Assembly (NCBI RefSeq): GCF_010093235.1
Contig: NZ_PDWP01000024.1
Location: forward strand, 1 to 62,597
Length of the DNA: 62,597 nucleotides
Origin: Pseudoxanthomonas suwonensis
GTDB taxonomy: Bacteria; Pseudomonadota; Gammaproteobacteria; Xanthomonadales; Xanthomonadaceae
Reading direction: 5' to 3'
Shown here: positions 24,831 to 33,951 of the stretch, piece after piece
Position numbering within the stretch: the stretch's first letter is position 1
Layout of the letters: every line of letters starts with the position of its first letter
The notes under the pieces: generated by a model
The model's input: only the letters and a program-made list of their open reading frames with translations
Databases searched by the model: none
What the model was told of the DNA's origin: nothing
Program-made: the position numbers and the translations under genes

Positions 24831-26615
24831 ATGACGCACTGTTCCCGCCTGCTGCTGGCCTGCCTGCTCGCTGTTCCGTCCGCCCTGCCCGCTTCCCCCA
24901 CCGCAGCGGCGCCCGGACCACTGGCCACGGTGGCCGAGCGCTCCGGCTTCCAGCGCACCGGCCGCTACGACGAGGTCCCGGTCCTGGCCGCCGCGTTCCA
25001 GCAGCGCTGGCCCGACCGGGTAAGCACCGTGCAGTTCGGCACCACGCCCGAGGGCCGGCCGATGCAGCTGCTGGTGGTCACCGCGACCGGTGCGTTCGAT
25101 CCCGCCGAGGCCCGCCGCCGCAAGCTGCCGGTGGTGCTGGTCCAGGGTGGCATCCACGCCGGCGAGGTGGACGGCAAGGACGCGGGCTTCCTGGCCCTGC
25201 GCGAGGTGCTGGAAGGCAAGGCGGCGCCTGGCGTGCTGGACAAGGTGGTGTGGCTGTTCGTGCCGGTGTTCAACGTCGATGGCCACGAGCGCTTCGGCGC
25301 GTGGAACCGTCCCAACCAGCGCGGCCCGGAGGAAACCGGCTGGCGCACCACCGCCCAGGGCTACAACCTCAACCGCGACTACCTGAAGGCCGATTCGCCG
25401 GAGATGCAGGCCATGCTGGCCCTGGTCCGCGAATGGGATCCGCTGGCGATGGTCGACCTGCACGCCACCGACGGCGCCCAGTTCGAGCACGACGTCTCCA
25501 TCCAGGTCGAGCCGGTGCATTCCGGCGACGCGGCCCTGCGCAAGGCGGGCCGCCAGTGGCGCGACGCGGTGATCGCCGACCTGGCGAAGGCCGGCTCGCT
25601 GCCGCTGGACTTCTATCCCTCGTTCCTGGTCGAGGACGACCCATCCACCGGCTTCGCCGACGACGTGCCGCCGCCGCGCTTCTCCCACGGCTATTTTGTG
25701 CTGCGCAACCGCCTGGGCATGCTGGTCGAGACCCATTCCTGGCGCACCTACCCCGAGCGCGTGCGCACTACCCGCAACACCGTGGTCTCGGTGCTGGAAC
25801 AGATGGCCCGGCACGGCGCGCGCTGGCGCGCGGAGGCCGATGCCGCCGATGCGCGCGCCGTGCGCCTGGCTGGCAAGGTCGAGGCGCTGGCCTGGGACAC
25901 CACCGACGCGACCCGCACCATCGATTTCCGCGGGTACGCCTATACCCGCACGCCGTCGGATGTCTCCGGCGCGCTGATGACCCGCTACGACGAGACCACC
26001 CCGCAGGTCTGGAGGCTGCCGCTGCGCTACCAGCTGGTGCCCAGCGCGGAAGCCACGGTGCCGGCCGCCGGCTACCTGGTGCCGCCGGCATGGGCGCCGC
26101 AGGTGCAGCGCGTGCTCGATGCCCACGGCGTGCAGTACCGCCGCCTGGGGCAGCCGCTCGAAGGCGTGGAGGTCGAGGCCTTCCGTGCCACCACGATCGA
26201 TTTTGCAGGCCAATCGTTCGAGGGCCGCCAAGGCCTGGAACTGCAGGGCGACTGGCAGCGCGAGCGCCACGATGTAGCTGCCGGTGCGCTTTACGTTCCG
26301 GCCGCGCAGCCGCTGTCACGCGTGGTGCTGGCCCTGCTCGAACCGCGGGCGCCGGACTCGCTGGTGGCCTGGGGCGTTTTCAACAACGCATTCGAGCGCA
26401 AGGAGTACATGGAGGACTACGTCACCGAACAGGTCGCGCGCGAGATGCTGCGCGATCCGGCGGTGCGCGATGTGTTCGAGCGGCGGTTGGCCGAAGACGA
26501 GGCGTTCGCGGCCGACCCGGCGGCACGGCTGGAGTTCTTCTACCGCCGGCATCCGGCGTGGGACCAGCGCCATGGCCTCTATCCGGTATTGCGCCTGGAA
26601 CAGGCGCCGCGCTGA
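24831..26615 (+). CDS. secreted M14 family zinc carboxypeptidase
   Basis: A 594-residue protein with a Sec signal peptide (LLLACLLAVPSALPASP). The M14 zinc site is visible as HAGEVDGKD, where His and Glu bind zinc, and the third ligand lies in MVDLHATDG. The domain ends near residue 340, and a C-terminal beta-rich region of unknown role follows. M14 enzymes remove C-terminal residues from peptides or cut cell-wall peptides. The same reading frame runs open far upstream, but that part is antisense to the transporter and histone genes. The ATG at 24831 with its signal peptide is the sensible start. Confidence 0.85.
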   Translation: MTHCSRLLLACLLAVPSALPASPTAAAPGPLATVAERSGFQRTGRYDEVPVLAAAFQQRWPDRVSTVQFGTTPEGRPMQLLVVTATGAFDPAEARRRKLPVVLVQGGIHAGEVDGKDAGFLALREVLEGKAAPGVLDKVVWLFVPVFNVDGHERFGAWNRPNQRGPEETGWRTTAQGYNLNRDYLKADSPEMQAMLALVREWDPLAMVDLHATDGAQFEHDVSIQVEPVHSGDAALRKAGRQWRDAVIADLAKAGSLPLDFYPSFLVEDDPSTGFADDVPPPRFSHGYFVLRNRLGMLVETHSWRTYPERVRTTRNTVVSVLEQMARHGARWRAEADAADARAVRLAGKVEALAWDTTDATRTIDFRGYAYTRTPSDVSGALMTRYDETTPQVWRLPLRYQLVPSAEATVPAAGYLVPPAWAPQVQRVLDAHGVQYRRLGQPLEGVEVEAFRATTIDFAGQSFEGRQGLELQGDWQRERHDVAAGALYVPAAQPLSRVVLALLEPRAPDSLVAWGVFNNAFERKEYMEDYVTEQVAREMLRDPAVRDVFERRLAEDEAFAADPAARLEFFYRRHPAWDQRHGLYPVLRLEQAPR

Positions 26616-26672
26616 GCTGAACGACACCCGGCGTTTAATGTTTCGACCACGCCGCCTTCGCGCCTGCGGGGC

Positions 26673-26698
26673 GGAGCGCCACCTATCGTGGGCGCTCC
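26673..26698 (+). other. hairpin upstream of the PfpI-like gene
   Basis: Perfect 8-bp stem GGAGCGCC / GGCGCTCC with a 10-base loop, ending about 20 bases before the next start codon. It could be the M14 gene terminator (no T-run) or an element in the next gene's leader. Confidence 0.35.
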
Positions 26699-26720
26699 CC
26701 ATTCCCCGCAAGGAGCCCCC

Positions 26721-27287
26721 ATGAGCAAGCTTTCCGGCAAGCGCGTCGCCATCCTGGCCAGCAACGGCTTCGAGGAATCCGAACTGCTCGAGCCGCTGCG
26801 CGCCCTGCGCGACAGCGGTGCCGAGGTCGACGTCGTCTCGCCCGAGGAGGGTTCGATCCAGGGCATGCGCCACTTCGACAAGGGCCAGAAGGTCGATGTC
26901 GACCAGGCCCTGGCCGATGCCGACGCTTCCGACTATGACGCCCTGGTGATCCCGGGCGGCCTGTTCAACCCGGACGCCTTGCGCGCCGACGACAACGCCA
27001 TCCGGTTCACCCGCGCATTCTTCGAGGCCGGCAAGCCCGTGGGCGCGATCTGCCATGGCCCGTGGGTGCTGGTGAATGCCGACGTGGTGGGCAAGCGCGA
27101 ACTGACCTCGGTGCAGAACATCCAGCGCGATCTGGAGAATGCGGGCGCCCGCTGGGTGGACCGCGAAGTGGTGGTTGACCAGGGGCTGGTCACCAGCCGC
27201 ACGCCTGACGACCTGCCGGCGTTCTGCTCCAAGCTCGTCGAGGAAATCGCCGAGGGCCGCCACAAGGGCCAGGAGCGCTCCGCATGA
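26721..27287 (+). CDS. DJ-1/PfpI family protein (general stress protein 18 / YhbO-like)
   Basis: A 188-residue cytoplasmic protein of the PfpI subgroup. It shows ILASNGFEESELLEPL at the N-terminus, the nucleophile elbow GAICHGPWVL with the conserved Cys, and DDLPAFCSKLVEEIAE at the end. Relatives such as YhbO and YajL protect against glyoxal and other stresses; protease and deglycase activities have both been claimed. AAGGAG five bases before the ATG at 26721 fixes the start. Its stop overlaps the next start by four bases (ATGA). Confidence 0.9.
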   Translation: MSKLSGKRVAILASNGFEESELLEPLRALRDSGAEVDVVSPEEGSIQGMRHFDKGQKVDVDQALADADASDYDALVIPGGLFNPDALRADDNAIRFTRAFFEAGKPVGAICHGPWVLVNADVVGKRELTSVQNIQRDLENAGARWVDREVVVDQGLVTSRTPDDLPAFCSKLVEEIAEGRHKGQERSA

Positions 27288-27730
27288 GCCAGCGCTTGCG
27301 CGTCCTCACGCCGCTGCTGATCGTGCTTGCGCTGGCTGCCTGCCAGCGCGAGCCCGCAGCCACGGAGGCCAGTCAGCCCCCGTCCACGCCCGCCAATGAC
27401 GCCAGCGCCGGGGCGTCCCTCGATCCGGACGACGGCGCCCCGCCCCCGGGCCCGCCCGCCGGTACCGACGAGGGCGTCATCGACAGCGCATGGCGTTGCG
27501 GCGACCGGCCGGTGGCCGCGCGCTTCGACAATGGCGCCGGTACCGTGACCCTGACCCATGATCGCGGCGAACTGGTGTTGCCGCAGGCACGCTCCGCCTC
27601 CGGCGCGCGCTACGCAGACGCAAATGGCAACGAGTTCTGGAACAAGGGCAACGAGGCCACCCTGACCCTGTCCGGGCAGGAAGCGCTGGCGTGCCAGGAG
27701 CGGTCAGCCGACGCCGCCGTCACCGAGTGA
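27284..27730 (+). CDS. MliC-like lipoprotein (membrane-bound C-type lysozyme inhibitor fold)
   Basis: A 148-residue lipoprotein (lipobox LALAAC, Cys near 21) with a long Ala/Pro/Asp linker and a C-terminal small beta-barrel resembling MliC/PliC: AWRCGDRPVAARFDNG, then GARYADANGNEFWNKGNEATLTLSG. The two Cys (WRCG and LACQ) probably form the usual disulfide. MliC proteins block host lysozyme; the invariant Ser/Lys inhibitory loop is not obvious, so inhibition is uncertain. Translationally coupled to the PfpI-like gene by an ATGA overlap. Confidence 0.7.
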   Translation: MSQRLRVLTPLLIVLALAACQREPAATEASQPPSTPANDASAGASLDPDDGAPPPGPPAGTDEGVIDSAWRCGDRPVAARFDNGAGTVTLTHDRGELVLPQARSASGARYADANGNEFWNKGNEATLTLSGQEALACQERSADAAVTE

Positions 27731-27756
27731 CCGCGGCAATACCTCGGGGAAACGCG

Positions 27757-27780
27757 ACGGCCCGCCACTCGGCGGGCCGT
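27757..27780. terminator. GC hairpin between the convergent MliC-like gene and htpX
   Basis: The 10-bp stem ACGGCCCGCC / GGCGGGCCGT has an ACTC loop. No T-run follows on either strand, so termination would be weaker than at the other sites in this window. Confidence 0.6.
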
Positions 27781-27805
27781 CTGCCATCCGGATCGGACCG
27801 ATCGA

Positions 27806-28681
27806 TCAGGCGGCGGTCGAGGACCGCAGCGCCGCGATCCGCTCCGACAGCGGCGGATGGCTGAGGAAGAGCTTGCGCAGGCCGTCGCCGATGCCACCGG
27901 AGATGCCGAACGCGGCGATCTGGTTCGGCAGCGTGCTCTGGCCGTGGTTGAGCGACAGCCTCTCCAGCGCGGCGATCATCTTGTGGCGGCCGGCCAGCTG
28001 GGCGCCACCGGCGTCGGCGCGGAACTCGCGACGGCGCGAGAACCACATCGCGATCATGGTCGCGAACAGGCCGAACACCATCTCCAGCACCAGCACGATC
28101 GCGAAGTACGCCATGCCGCGGCCCTCGCCCTCGCGGTTGCCGGACAGGTAGCTGTCGACGATGCCCCCGACCACGCGCGCAAGCACGATCACGAAGGTGT
28201 TGAGCACGCCCTGCAGCAGGGCCATGGTCACCATGTCGCCATTGGCCACGTGCGCCACCTCGTGGCCCAGCACCGCCTCGGCCTCGTCGGCGCTCATGTT
28301 GCGCAGCAGGCCGGTGGACACCGCAACCAGCGCGTTGTTGCGATTGGCGCCAGTGGCGAAGGCGTTGATTTCCGGAGCGTCGTAGATCGCCACCTCCGGC
28401 ATGCCGATGCCGGCCGCCTGGGCCTGGCGGCGCACGGTTTCCACCAGCCAGCGCTCGGCCTCGCTGCGCGGCTGGGTGATCACCTGAGCGCCGGTGGCAC
28501 GCTTGGCCATCCACTTGGAGGTCAGCAGCGAGATCAGCGAGCCACCGAAGCCGAACATCGCGCCCAGCACCAGCAGGCCGCCCATCTGGTCCGGGCTTAC
28601 GCCCAGCAGCGACATCACGATACTGGCCAGGAACAGCACGGCAAGGTTGGTGGCGAGGAACAGCGCGATACGGGTGAACAC
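27806..28681 (-). CDS. htpX: HtpX, membrane zinc protease of envelope quality control
   Basis: A 291-residue inner-membrane M48 peptidase working alongside FtsH in degrading misfolded membrane proteins. The N-terminal helices ([15 protein letters not shown]) are typical. The zinc motif is [11 protein letters not shown], and the third ligand lies in the [15 protein letters not shown] segment. The start is GTG at 28681, giving family length and N-terminus, with GGAG eight bases upstream; the open frame continuing upstream is antisense to gluQ. Other regulators of htpX (heat shock, Cpx) cannot be judged here. Confidence 0.92.
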   Translation of the reverse strand: MFTRIALFLATNLAVLFLASIVMSLLGVSPDQMGGLLVLGAMFGFGGSLISLLTSKWMAKRATGAQVITQPRSEAERWLVETVRRQAQAAGIGMPEVAIYDAPEINAFATGANRNNALVAVSTGLLRNMSADEAEAVLGHEVAHVANGDMVTMALLQGVLNTFVIVLARVVGGIVDSYLSGNREGEGRGMAYFAIVLVLEMVFGLFATMIAMWFSRRREFRADAGGAQLAGRHKMIAALERLSLNHGQSTLPNQIAAFGISGGIGDGLRKLFLSHPPLSERIAALRSSTAA

Positions 28682-28773
28682 TCGGCGGACTCCGGCGATG
28701 CGTTGGGATGTTGTCCCGCAGATGGGCCTGGGCGCGCTTGAAATCAAGGGCGGCCGCCCGCGACCATGTCGCG

Positions 28774-29697
28774 ATGGCGCAGGCACCCCAGGCATCCGAC
28801 GTTCCCTACCGCGGCCGTTTCGCGCCCTCCCCCACCGGTCCGCTGCACGCCGGATCGCTGCTGGCCGCCTTCGGCAGCTGGCTGCTGGCGCGGGCCGCCG
28901 GCGGCCAATGGCTGGTGCGGATCGAGGACGTCGACCGCCCGCGCGAGGTGCCCGGGGCCGCCGAAGCGCAGCTGGCCACCCTGTCGGCCTTCGGCCTGGA
29001 ATCGGACCTGCCGGTCGTGCGCCAGAGCGAGCGCCAGGGGCTTTACCAGGCGGCACTGCAGCGCCTGCTGGACGCCGGCCTGGCCTTCCCCTGTTCCTGC
29101 AGCCGCAGCGAGCTGGCCGCGGCCGGCGGCATCCACCGCCGCTGCGTCGCCGCCGCGCCGCGGCCGCAGCCGGCGATCCGCCTGCGGGTGCCCGATGGCA
29201 GCCACGTCGCCTTCGAGGACGGCCTGCAGGGCCGTTTCGAGCAGCAGGTCGACCGCGAGGTGGGCGACTTCGTCCTGCTCCGCGCCGACGGCTACTGGGC
29301 CTACCAGCTGGCGGTCGTCGTCGACGACGCCGCGCAGGGCGTGACCGACGTGGTGCGCGGCGCGGACCTGCTGGACTCCACCCCGCGCCAGATCCTCCTG
29401 CAGCGCGCGCTGGGCCTGCCCGTCCCGCGCTACCTGCACCTGCCCCTGCTGCTGGACGCCGACGGGCACAAGCTGTCCAAGTCCAGTGCCGCGCTGCCGG
29501 TCGATCCCGCGGATCCGCTTCCCGCACTGCGTCATTGCTGGACCCTGCTGGGCCAGGACCCGGCACCGCTACGGGGCGAAAAACGGTTGGATGCACTGCT
29601 ATGGCGCGCGATTTCGCACTTCGATCGTGCAAGGCTGCCGGCGCGCTTGCACTTTCATCAGCCCCTCACTACAACTTCGCCGGACATGTCTGAATAG
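28774..29697 (+). CDS. gluQ: glutamyl-Q tRNA(Asp) synthetase
   Basis: A 307-residue truncated paralogue of glutamyl-tRNA synthetase that attaches glutamate to the queuosine base of tRNA(Asp) rather than to the 3' end. It has the class I HIGH-like element in [18 protein letters not shown] near residue 230, and a zinc-binding CSCSRSEL insertion. The anticodon-binding domain of GluRS is missing, as expected. In many gammaproteobacteria gluQ follows dksA; here it is divergent from htpX. The start at 28774 was chosen where similarity begins. Confidence 0.93.
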   Translation: MAQAPQASDVPYRGRFAPSPTGPLHAGSLLAAFGSWLLARAAGGQWLVRIEDVDRPREVPGAAEAQLATLSAFGLESDLPVVRQSERQGLYQAALQRLLDAGLAFPCSCSRSELAAAGGIHRRCVAAAPRPQPAIRLRVPDGSHVAFEDGLQGRFEQQVDREVGDFVLLRADGYWAYQLAVVVDDAAQGVTDVVRGADLLDSTPRQILLQRALGLPVPRYLHLPLLLDADGHKLSKSSAALPVDPADPLPALRHCWTLLGQDPAPLRGEKRLDALLWRAISHFDRARLPARLHFHQPLTTTSPDMSE

Positions 29698-29721
29698 CCG
29701 GGGCACCCGGCAGGGGCCTTG

Positions 29722-30462
29722 ATGAACAGTCGCGTCGCACTTGTTACCGGCGGAACCGGCGGAATCGGCACCGCCATCTGCAAGCGCCTGGTGGACATGG
29801 GCCACCGCGTCGCAACCAATTACCGCAACGAGGAAAAGGCCCTGGCCTGGCAGCAGCAGATGCGAGAGGCCGGCTACGAAATCACCCTGGTCCCCGGCGA
29901 CGTCGGCACCCCGGAGGGCGGTGCCGCCCTGGTGCGCGGGGTCGAGCAGGCGCTGGGGCCGATCGAGATCCTGGTCAACAACGCCGGCATCACCCGCGAC
30001 ACCACCTTCCACCGCATGACCCCCGAGCAGTGGCACGAGGTGGTCAACACCAACCTCAACTCGGTGTTCAACGTCACCCGTCCGGTGATCGAGGGCATGC
30101 GCGAGCGCAAGTGGGGCCGGGTCATCCAGATCAGCTCGATCAATGGCCTCAAGGGCCAGTACGGCCAGGCCAACTACGCTGCGGCCAAGGCCGGCATGCA
30201 CGGGTTCACCATCTCCCTGGCACGCGAGAACGCCCGCCTGGGCATCACGGTCAACACCGTATCCCCCGGTTACGTGGCCACCGACATGGTCATGGCCGTG
30301 CCGGAGGACGTCCGCGCCAAGATCGTGGCCGACATCCCGACCGGCCGCCTGGGACGGCCGGAGGAGATCGCCTACGCGGTGGGATTCCTGGTCGCCGAGG
30401 AGGCCGCCTGGATCACCGGCTCCAACCTGGACATCAATGGCGGCCACCACATGGGCTGGTAA
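29722..30462 (+). CDS. phbB: acetoacetyl-CoA reductase
   Basis: A 246-residue short-chain dehydrogenase reducing acetoacetyl-CoA to (R)-3-hydroxybutyryl-CoA with NADPH, the second step of polyhydroxybutyrate synthesis. Visible are VTGGTGGIGTAIC (cofactor), NNAGITRD, the catalytic Ser of ISSINGLKGQYGQANYAAAKAG with its YxxxK, and the PhbB-like C-terminus. FabG is the close alternative, but the adjacent phaR supports PhbB. The ATG at 29722 follows an in-frame TTG and has an AGGGG-like Shine-Dalgarno sequence. Confidence 0.9.
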   Translation: MNSRVALVTGGTGGIGTAICKRLVDMGHRVATNYRNEEKALAWQQQMREAGYEITLVPGDVGTPEGGAALVRGVEQALGPIEILVNNAGITRDTTFHRMTPEQWHEVVNTNLNSVFNVTRPVIEGMRERKWGRVIQISSINGLKGQYGQANYAAAKAGMHGFTISLARENARLGITVNTVSPGYVATDMVMAVPEDVRAKIVADIPTGRLGRPEEIAYAVGFLVAEEAAWITGSNLDINGGHHMGW

Positions 30463-30548
30463 GCCGTCAATGGGCCGGCCGGCAGTTGCATGCGCTGCTG
30501 CGGTGCGCCATGCTCGGGCAACGTTGAAGCCCCGAGTGAGCGCTCTAG

Positions 30549-31049
30549 ATGGCTGCCACCCGCATCATCAAGAAGTACCCGAACCGCCGGCTGTACGACA
30601 CCGAAATCTCCAGCTACATCACCATCGAGGACGTGCGCCAGCTCATCCTCGACGGCGAGTCCTTCGAGGTCCGTGACGCCAAGAGCGGCGAGGACCTGAC
30701 CCGTTCAGTCCTGCTGCAGATCATCGCCGAGCAGGAACAGGACGGCGAACCCATGCTGTCCACCCAGCTGCTGAGCCAGATCATCCGTTTCTACGGCGAC
30801 TCGCTGCAGGGCTTCATGGGCAATTACCTCGAGCGCAGCATGCAGCTGTTCCTCGAGCAGCAGCAGACCTTCCGCCAGCAGATGGGCAACCTGCTGGGTC
30901 AGACGCCGTGGACGGCCATGAACCAGCTGACCGAGCGCAACCTGGAGCTGTGGCAGGAGTTCCAGCGCGGGCTGGCCGGCAGCCTGGGCCGCCCGACCGG
31001 CACCCGGGACACTCCCCCGCCTCCGCCCGGCGGCAAGACCCGGCGCTGA
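30549..31049 (+). CDS. phaR: polyhydroxyalkanoate synthesis repressor PhaR
   Basis: A 166-residue protein with the PHB-accumulation regulatory DNA-binding domain at its N-terminus (RIIKKYPNRRLYDTEISSYIT) and two downstream granule-associated helical repeats (SQIIRFYGDSLQGFMGNYLE). PhaR represses the granule protein genes and is released when it binds nascent PHB. It follows phbB by about 86 bases on the same strand. PHB synthase and thiolase genes are not in the window. Confidence 0.92.
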   Translation: MAATRIIKKYPNRRLYDTEISSYITIEDVRQLILDGESFEVRDAKSGEDLTRSVLLQIIAEQEQDGEPMLSTQLLSQIIRFYGDSLQGFMGNYLERSMQLFLEQQQTFRQQMGNLLGQTPWTAMNQLTERNLELWQEFQRGLAGSLGRPTGTRDTPPPPPGGKTRR

Positions 31050-31071
31050 GGCGTGCGATCCACTGCCGGCA

Positions 31072-31959
31072 TCACTGCCGGCAGTACTTCTCCCGGTACT
31101 CCATGGCCCTGGGCATCAGCGACTGCAGGGTCTGGATGCGCGTGCCCGGATTCGGATGGGTCGAGGCGAATTCCGGAGGCGCGTCCCCGCCGCTGGCGGA
31201 CATCCGCTCCCACAGGCCAATCGCCGCGTTGGGGTCGTAGCAGGCCGCCGCCGCCAGCATCAGCCCGACCTCGTCGGCCTGGGTCTCGTGGGTGCGCGCG
31301 TACGGCAGCAGGTAGCCATAGCCCATCGCCGCCATCACCATCTGCTGCTGTTGCGGGTCCAGCCCGCCAGCGGCGCCGGCCATCTGCCCGATCTGCGCCA
31401 GCTTCTGCTGGCTCATGCGCTGGGCGCCATGGCGCAGCAGCGCGTGGGCGATCTCGTGGCCCATGACCACTGCCATCGCGTCCTCGCTCTGCGCCACCGG
31501 GAACAACCCGGTGTAGACCGCCATCTTGCCGCCGGGCAGGCAGAAAGCGTTGGCCTGGTCGGAAGGGATCACGTTGACCTCCCACTCGAACTGCTTCCAG
31601 TGGGTCGGCGCCTCCATGCCATGCGCGGCCGCGATCTCCGCGGTGACCTCGTCCACCTTGTCGATCAGGCGCGCGGCGATGCGCTCGACCTGCTGCGCGG
31701 CCGGGTCCGAGCGCGGCAGCGGCGGCTCCTGTTCCAGGATCTGCTCGTAGGCCTGCAGCCCCAGCGCGCGCTCCTGCTCGGGGCCGATGCTGCTGTCGAT
31801 CAGCACCGTCTCGCCCGTGTACGGGTCCTGGGTGCGGTTGGAGAGGTAGTAGCAGCCGCCATAGGCCAGGAAGGCCAGCACCACCAGGATGCGGAACCCG
31901 CCGCCCAGGCCACGGCCACGCCCGCCGGCGGCCCGGCCGCGATGAGGATCCATGCGCAT
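31072..31959 (-). CDS. M48 family metallopeptidase (LoiP/YggG-like)
   Basis: A 295-residue periplasm-facing zinc peptidase with an N-terminal membrane anchor (FRILVVLAFLAYGGCYYL; the Cys may be lipidated). The zinc motif is GHEIAHALLRHG; the downstream ligand is in THETQADEVGLMLAA, and THPNPGTRIQ closes the domain. Relatives degrade misfolded envelope proteins. The start is the ATG at 31959, preceded by AGGAGG eight bases away. It is downstream of, and probably co-transcribed with, the formylglycine-enzyme-like lipoprotein gene (19-nt gap). Confidence 0.88.
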   Translation of the reverse strand: MRMDPHRGRAAGGRGRGLGGGFRILVVLAFLAYGGCYYLSNRTQDPYTGETVLIDSSIGPEQERALGLQAYEQILEQEPPLPRSDPAAQQVERIAARLIDKVDEVTAEIAAAHGMEAPTHWKQFEWEVNVIPSDQANAFCLPGGKMAVYTGLFPVAQSEDAMAVVMGHEIAHALLRHGAQRMSQQKLAQIGQMAGAAGGLDPQQQQMVMAAMGYGYLLPYARTHETQADEVGLMLAAAACYDPNAAIGLWERMSASGGDAPPEFASTHPNPGTRIQTLQSLMPRAMEYREKYCRQ

Positions 31960-31978
31960 TGCCCCCTCCTCCTCTGCG

Positions 31979-33886
31979 TTAGATGCCGCGCACCACGCGG
32001 AAGCCGATGCGCGCACTGGTCACGTCCGAGTCCACCCGCGAGCGCCACGCCGCCCGGGTCTGCGCCGGCGAGCCGGCCCATGACCCGCCGCGCACCACGC
32101 GCGCGCGGCACCCGGGGTTGAACCAGGCGGCACCATCGGCCGGGGCGCGCTGGTAGCTGGCATGCCAGCAGTCGGCGACCCATTCGGAGACATTGCCGGC
32201 CAGATCGTGAAGGCCCCATGCATTGGGCTTGAAGCGACCCGCAGGGGCCACGCCCCAGTAGCCGTCGCCGTAGCCGACGAAGGCGTTGTTCCAGGTACGG
32301 CCGCCGGGCGAGACGTCGTTGCCACCGGTGAAGTTGCCGGTGTCCGGCGGCGGCACGCCGGCATCGCCCCATGGGTAGCGCCCCGGGTTGCCGGCGCGCA
32401 GGGCGTACTCGAACTCGGCCTCGCTGGGCAGCCGGTAATGGCGCCCGGTCTGCTCCGACAGCCAGGCCGCATAGGCTTCGGCGTCGCGCACGCTGACATG
32501 CAGCACCGGATCGCCCGGGTCGGCCGGGCGGCCGTCGTAGCCGGAACGCCAGTCCACGCCGCTGCGACGCACGAAGTTGCCGCTGCGTTCGTCGTAGACC
32601 AGGGAATTGCCGCGCCGGGTGGCACGCGGCCGCGCGCCGGCCGATGCCACGAAGCGGCCGAACTCGGCCACCGTCACCTCGGTCAGCGACATCGCGAAAC
32701 CGCGGTTGAAGCGCACGTAATGGGCCGGCTTCTCGGCATCGGACGCCAGCGGATCGGTGTCCTCCGCCCCCATGCGGAAGCCGCCATGCGGCACCACCAC
32801 CATCTGCGGACCACGACTGCCGTCGGCCAGGGCGTCGGTGAAGACCTGGCCCGGCCGGAACGGGCCGTAGTAGGTCACCAGGTCGATGCGCTCGCGCAGG
32901 TTGGCCGCCACCGGATCGCCCGGCCGGGCGATCCGCAGCACCTCCGCCAGGCGCATCCGCGCGCTGCGCAGGCCGTCGGGCCGCAGCAGGTCGCGCAGCG
33001 CGGCGTCGCGCAGGCCGGCGATGTTGCGCGCGCGCTGGGCCTCGATGCGGGCGCGGGCATCGGCCACCGCACCGGCCCCGTCCCCGCGCACCGCGACCGC
33101 CTGGTCCAGCCAGCGCTCAGCCGCCTCGAACTCCAGGGCGCCGGCGGAGGCCATCGCGCGGTCGATCAGCGCGCTCTCCACCGCCGCCACGCCTTGGCGG
33201 GCGTCGCGGTTGCCCGGGGCCAGCGCCAGCGCCTCGCGGAAGTAGGCCAGCGCCCCGCTGCCGGGCTCCAGCAGGCCGGCCCGCAGGTCCTCGCGGCCGG
33301 CACGGACCAGGGTGGCCACGCGCTGTGCCGTCTCCACCCGCTGCTGCAGCGCGCGTACCTTCGCGTCGTCGGCGTCCAGTCCGCGGGCCACCGCCGCCAG
33401 CCTGACCGCCCGGTCCAGGGCGCCGGACTGCGGATCGGCCGCGGCTTCGGCCAGGGCCCGGTCGGCGGCCGCCAGCACCGCCCTGATGGTACGGCGCAGC
33501 CCATCCCGGGCCAGGCGGTCGTCAGGATCGCTACGCACCAGGGCCAGGTAGAGCGGCGCGGCCGAACCTGCGTCCTCGTACAGGCGCCCCTCGCGCAACG
33601 CCGCCTCCGCCTGCCGCCGCAACGCGCGACGGTCGGTCCCGGCGTCCACCGCGACCTCGGGGGCCACCCACGCCTCGACCACCTGGGCGCTCTCGTCGCC
33701 GCTGACCGTCACCTTCGGCAGGGCGATGTCCGGCGCCGGCCCTTCGACCTGGCCGGCCGGCGCGATATCCGCCGCATCCGGGGACGCGGGCCCGCCACAG
33801 CCGGCCATGCCCAGCAGGACCCCCGTCCACAGCAATGCCCGACCGCTCGCGCGCAAGACGCCTCCCGGAAACCCGTTCCGCCCCAC
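31979..33886 (-). CDS. lipoprotein with helical repeats and a formylglycine-generating-enzyme-like (SUMF1) domain
   Basis: A 635-residue lipoprotein (lipobox GMAGC). Residues of about 80-330 are Ala/Arg/Leu-rich helices resembling TPR repeats. From about 370 the FGE-sulfatase fold follows: PHGGFRMGAED, the RGFAMSLTEVTVAEF block, RLPSEAEFEYALRAGNPGRYPWGD, GLHDLAGNVSEW, and VVRGGSWAGSP near the end. Cys is present in VADCWHASY and NPGCRAR, but the spacing does not clearly match the copper-binding Cys pair of true FGE. It may therefore be a binding or structural domain rather than an enzyme. No sulfatase gene is near. Confidence 0.8.
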   Translation of the reverse strand: MGRNGFPGGVLRASGRALLWTGVLLGMAGCGGPASPDAADIAPAGQVEGPAPDIALPKVTVSGDESAQVVEAWVAPEVAVDAGTDRRALRRQAEAALREGRLYEDAGSAAPLYLALVRSDPDDRLARDGLRRTIRAVLAAADRALAEAAADPQSGALDRAVRLAAVARGLDADDAKVRALQQRVETAQRVATLVRAGREDLRAGLLEPGSGALAYFREALALAPGNRDARQGVAAVESALIDRAMASAGALEFEAAERWLDQAVAVRGDGAGAVADARARIEAQRARNIAGLRDAALRDLLRPDGLRSARMRLAEVLRIARPGDPVAANLRERIDLVTYYGPFRPGQVFTDALADGSRGPQMVVVPHGGFRMGAEDTDPLASDAEKPAHYVRFNRGFAMSLTEVTVAEFGRFVASAGARPRATRRGNSLVYDERSGNFVRRSGVDWRSGYDGRPADPGDPVLHVSVRDAEAYAAWLSEQTGRHYRLPSEAEFEYALRAGNPGRYPWGDAGVPPPDTGNFTGGNDVSPGGRTWNNAFVGYGDGYWGVAPAGRFKPNAWGLHDLAGNVSEWVADCWHASYQRAPADGAAWFNPGCRARVVRGGSWAGSPAQTRAAWRSRVDSDVTSARIGFRVVRGI

Positions 33887-33951
33887 GGCGGATTTGCCGT
33901 TAGGCTATCCCAGCCAATACGCGCACGACCACGCAAGACCGGAACCCCCAC

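Noticed and set aside
28682-29632. N-terminal extension of htpX
   Set aside because: It is antisense to gluQ and low-complexity. The GTG at 28681 gives the normal HtpX N-terminus.
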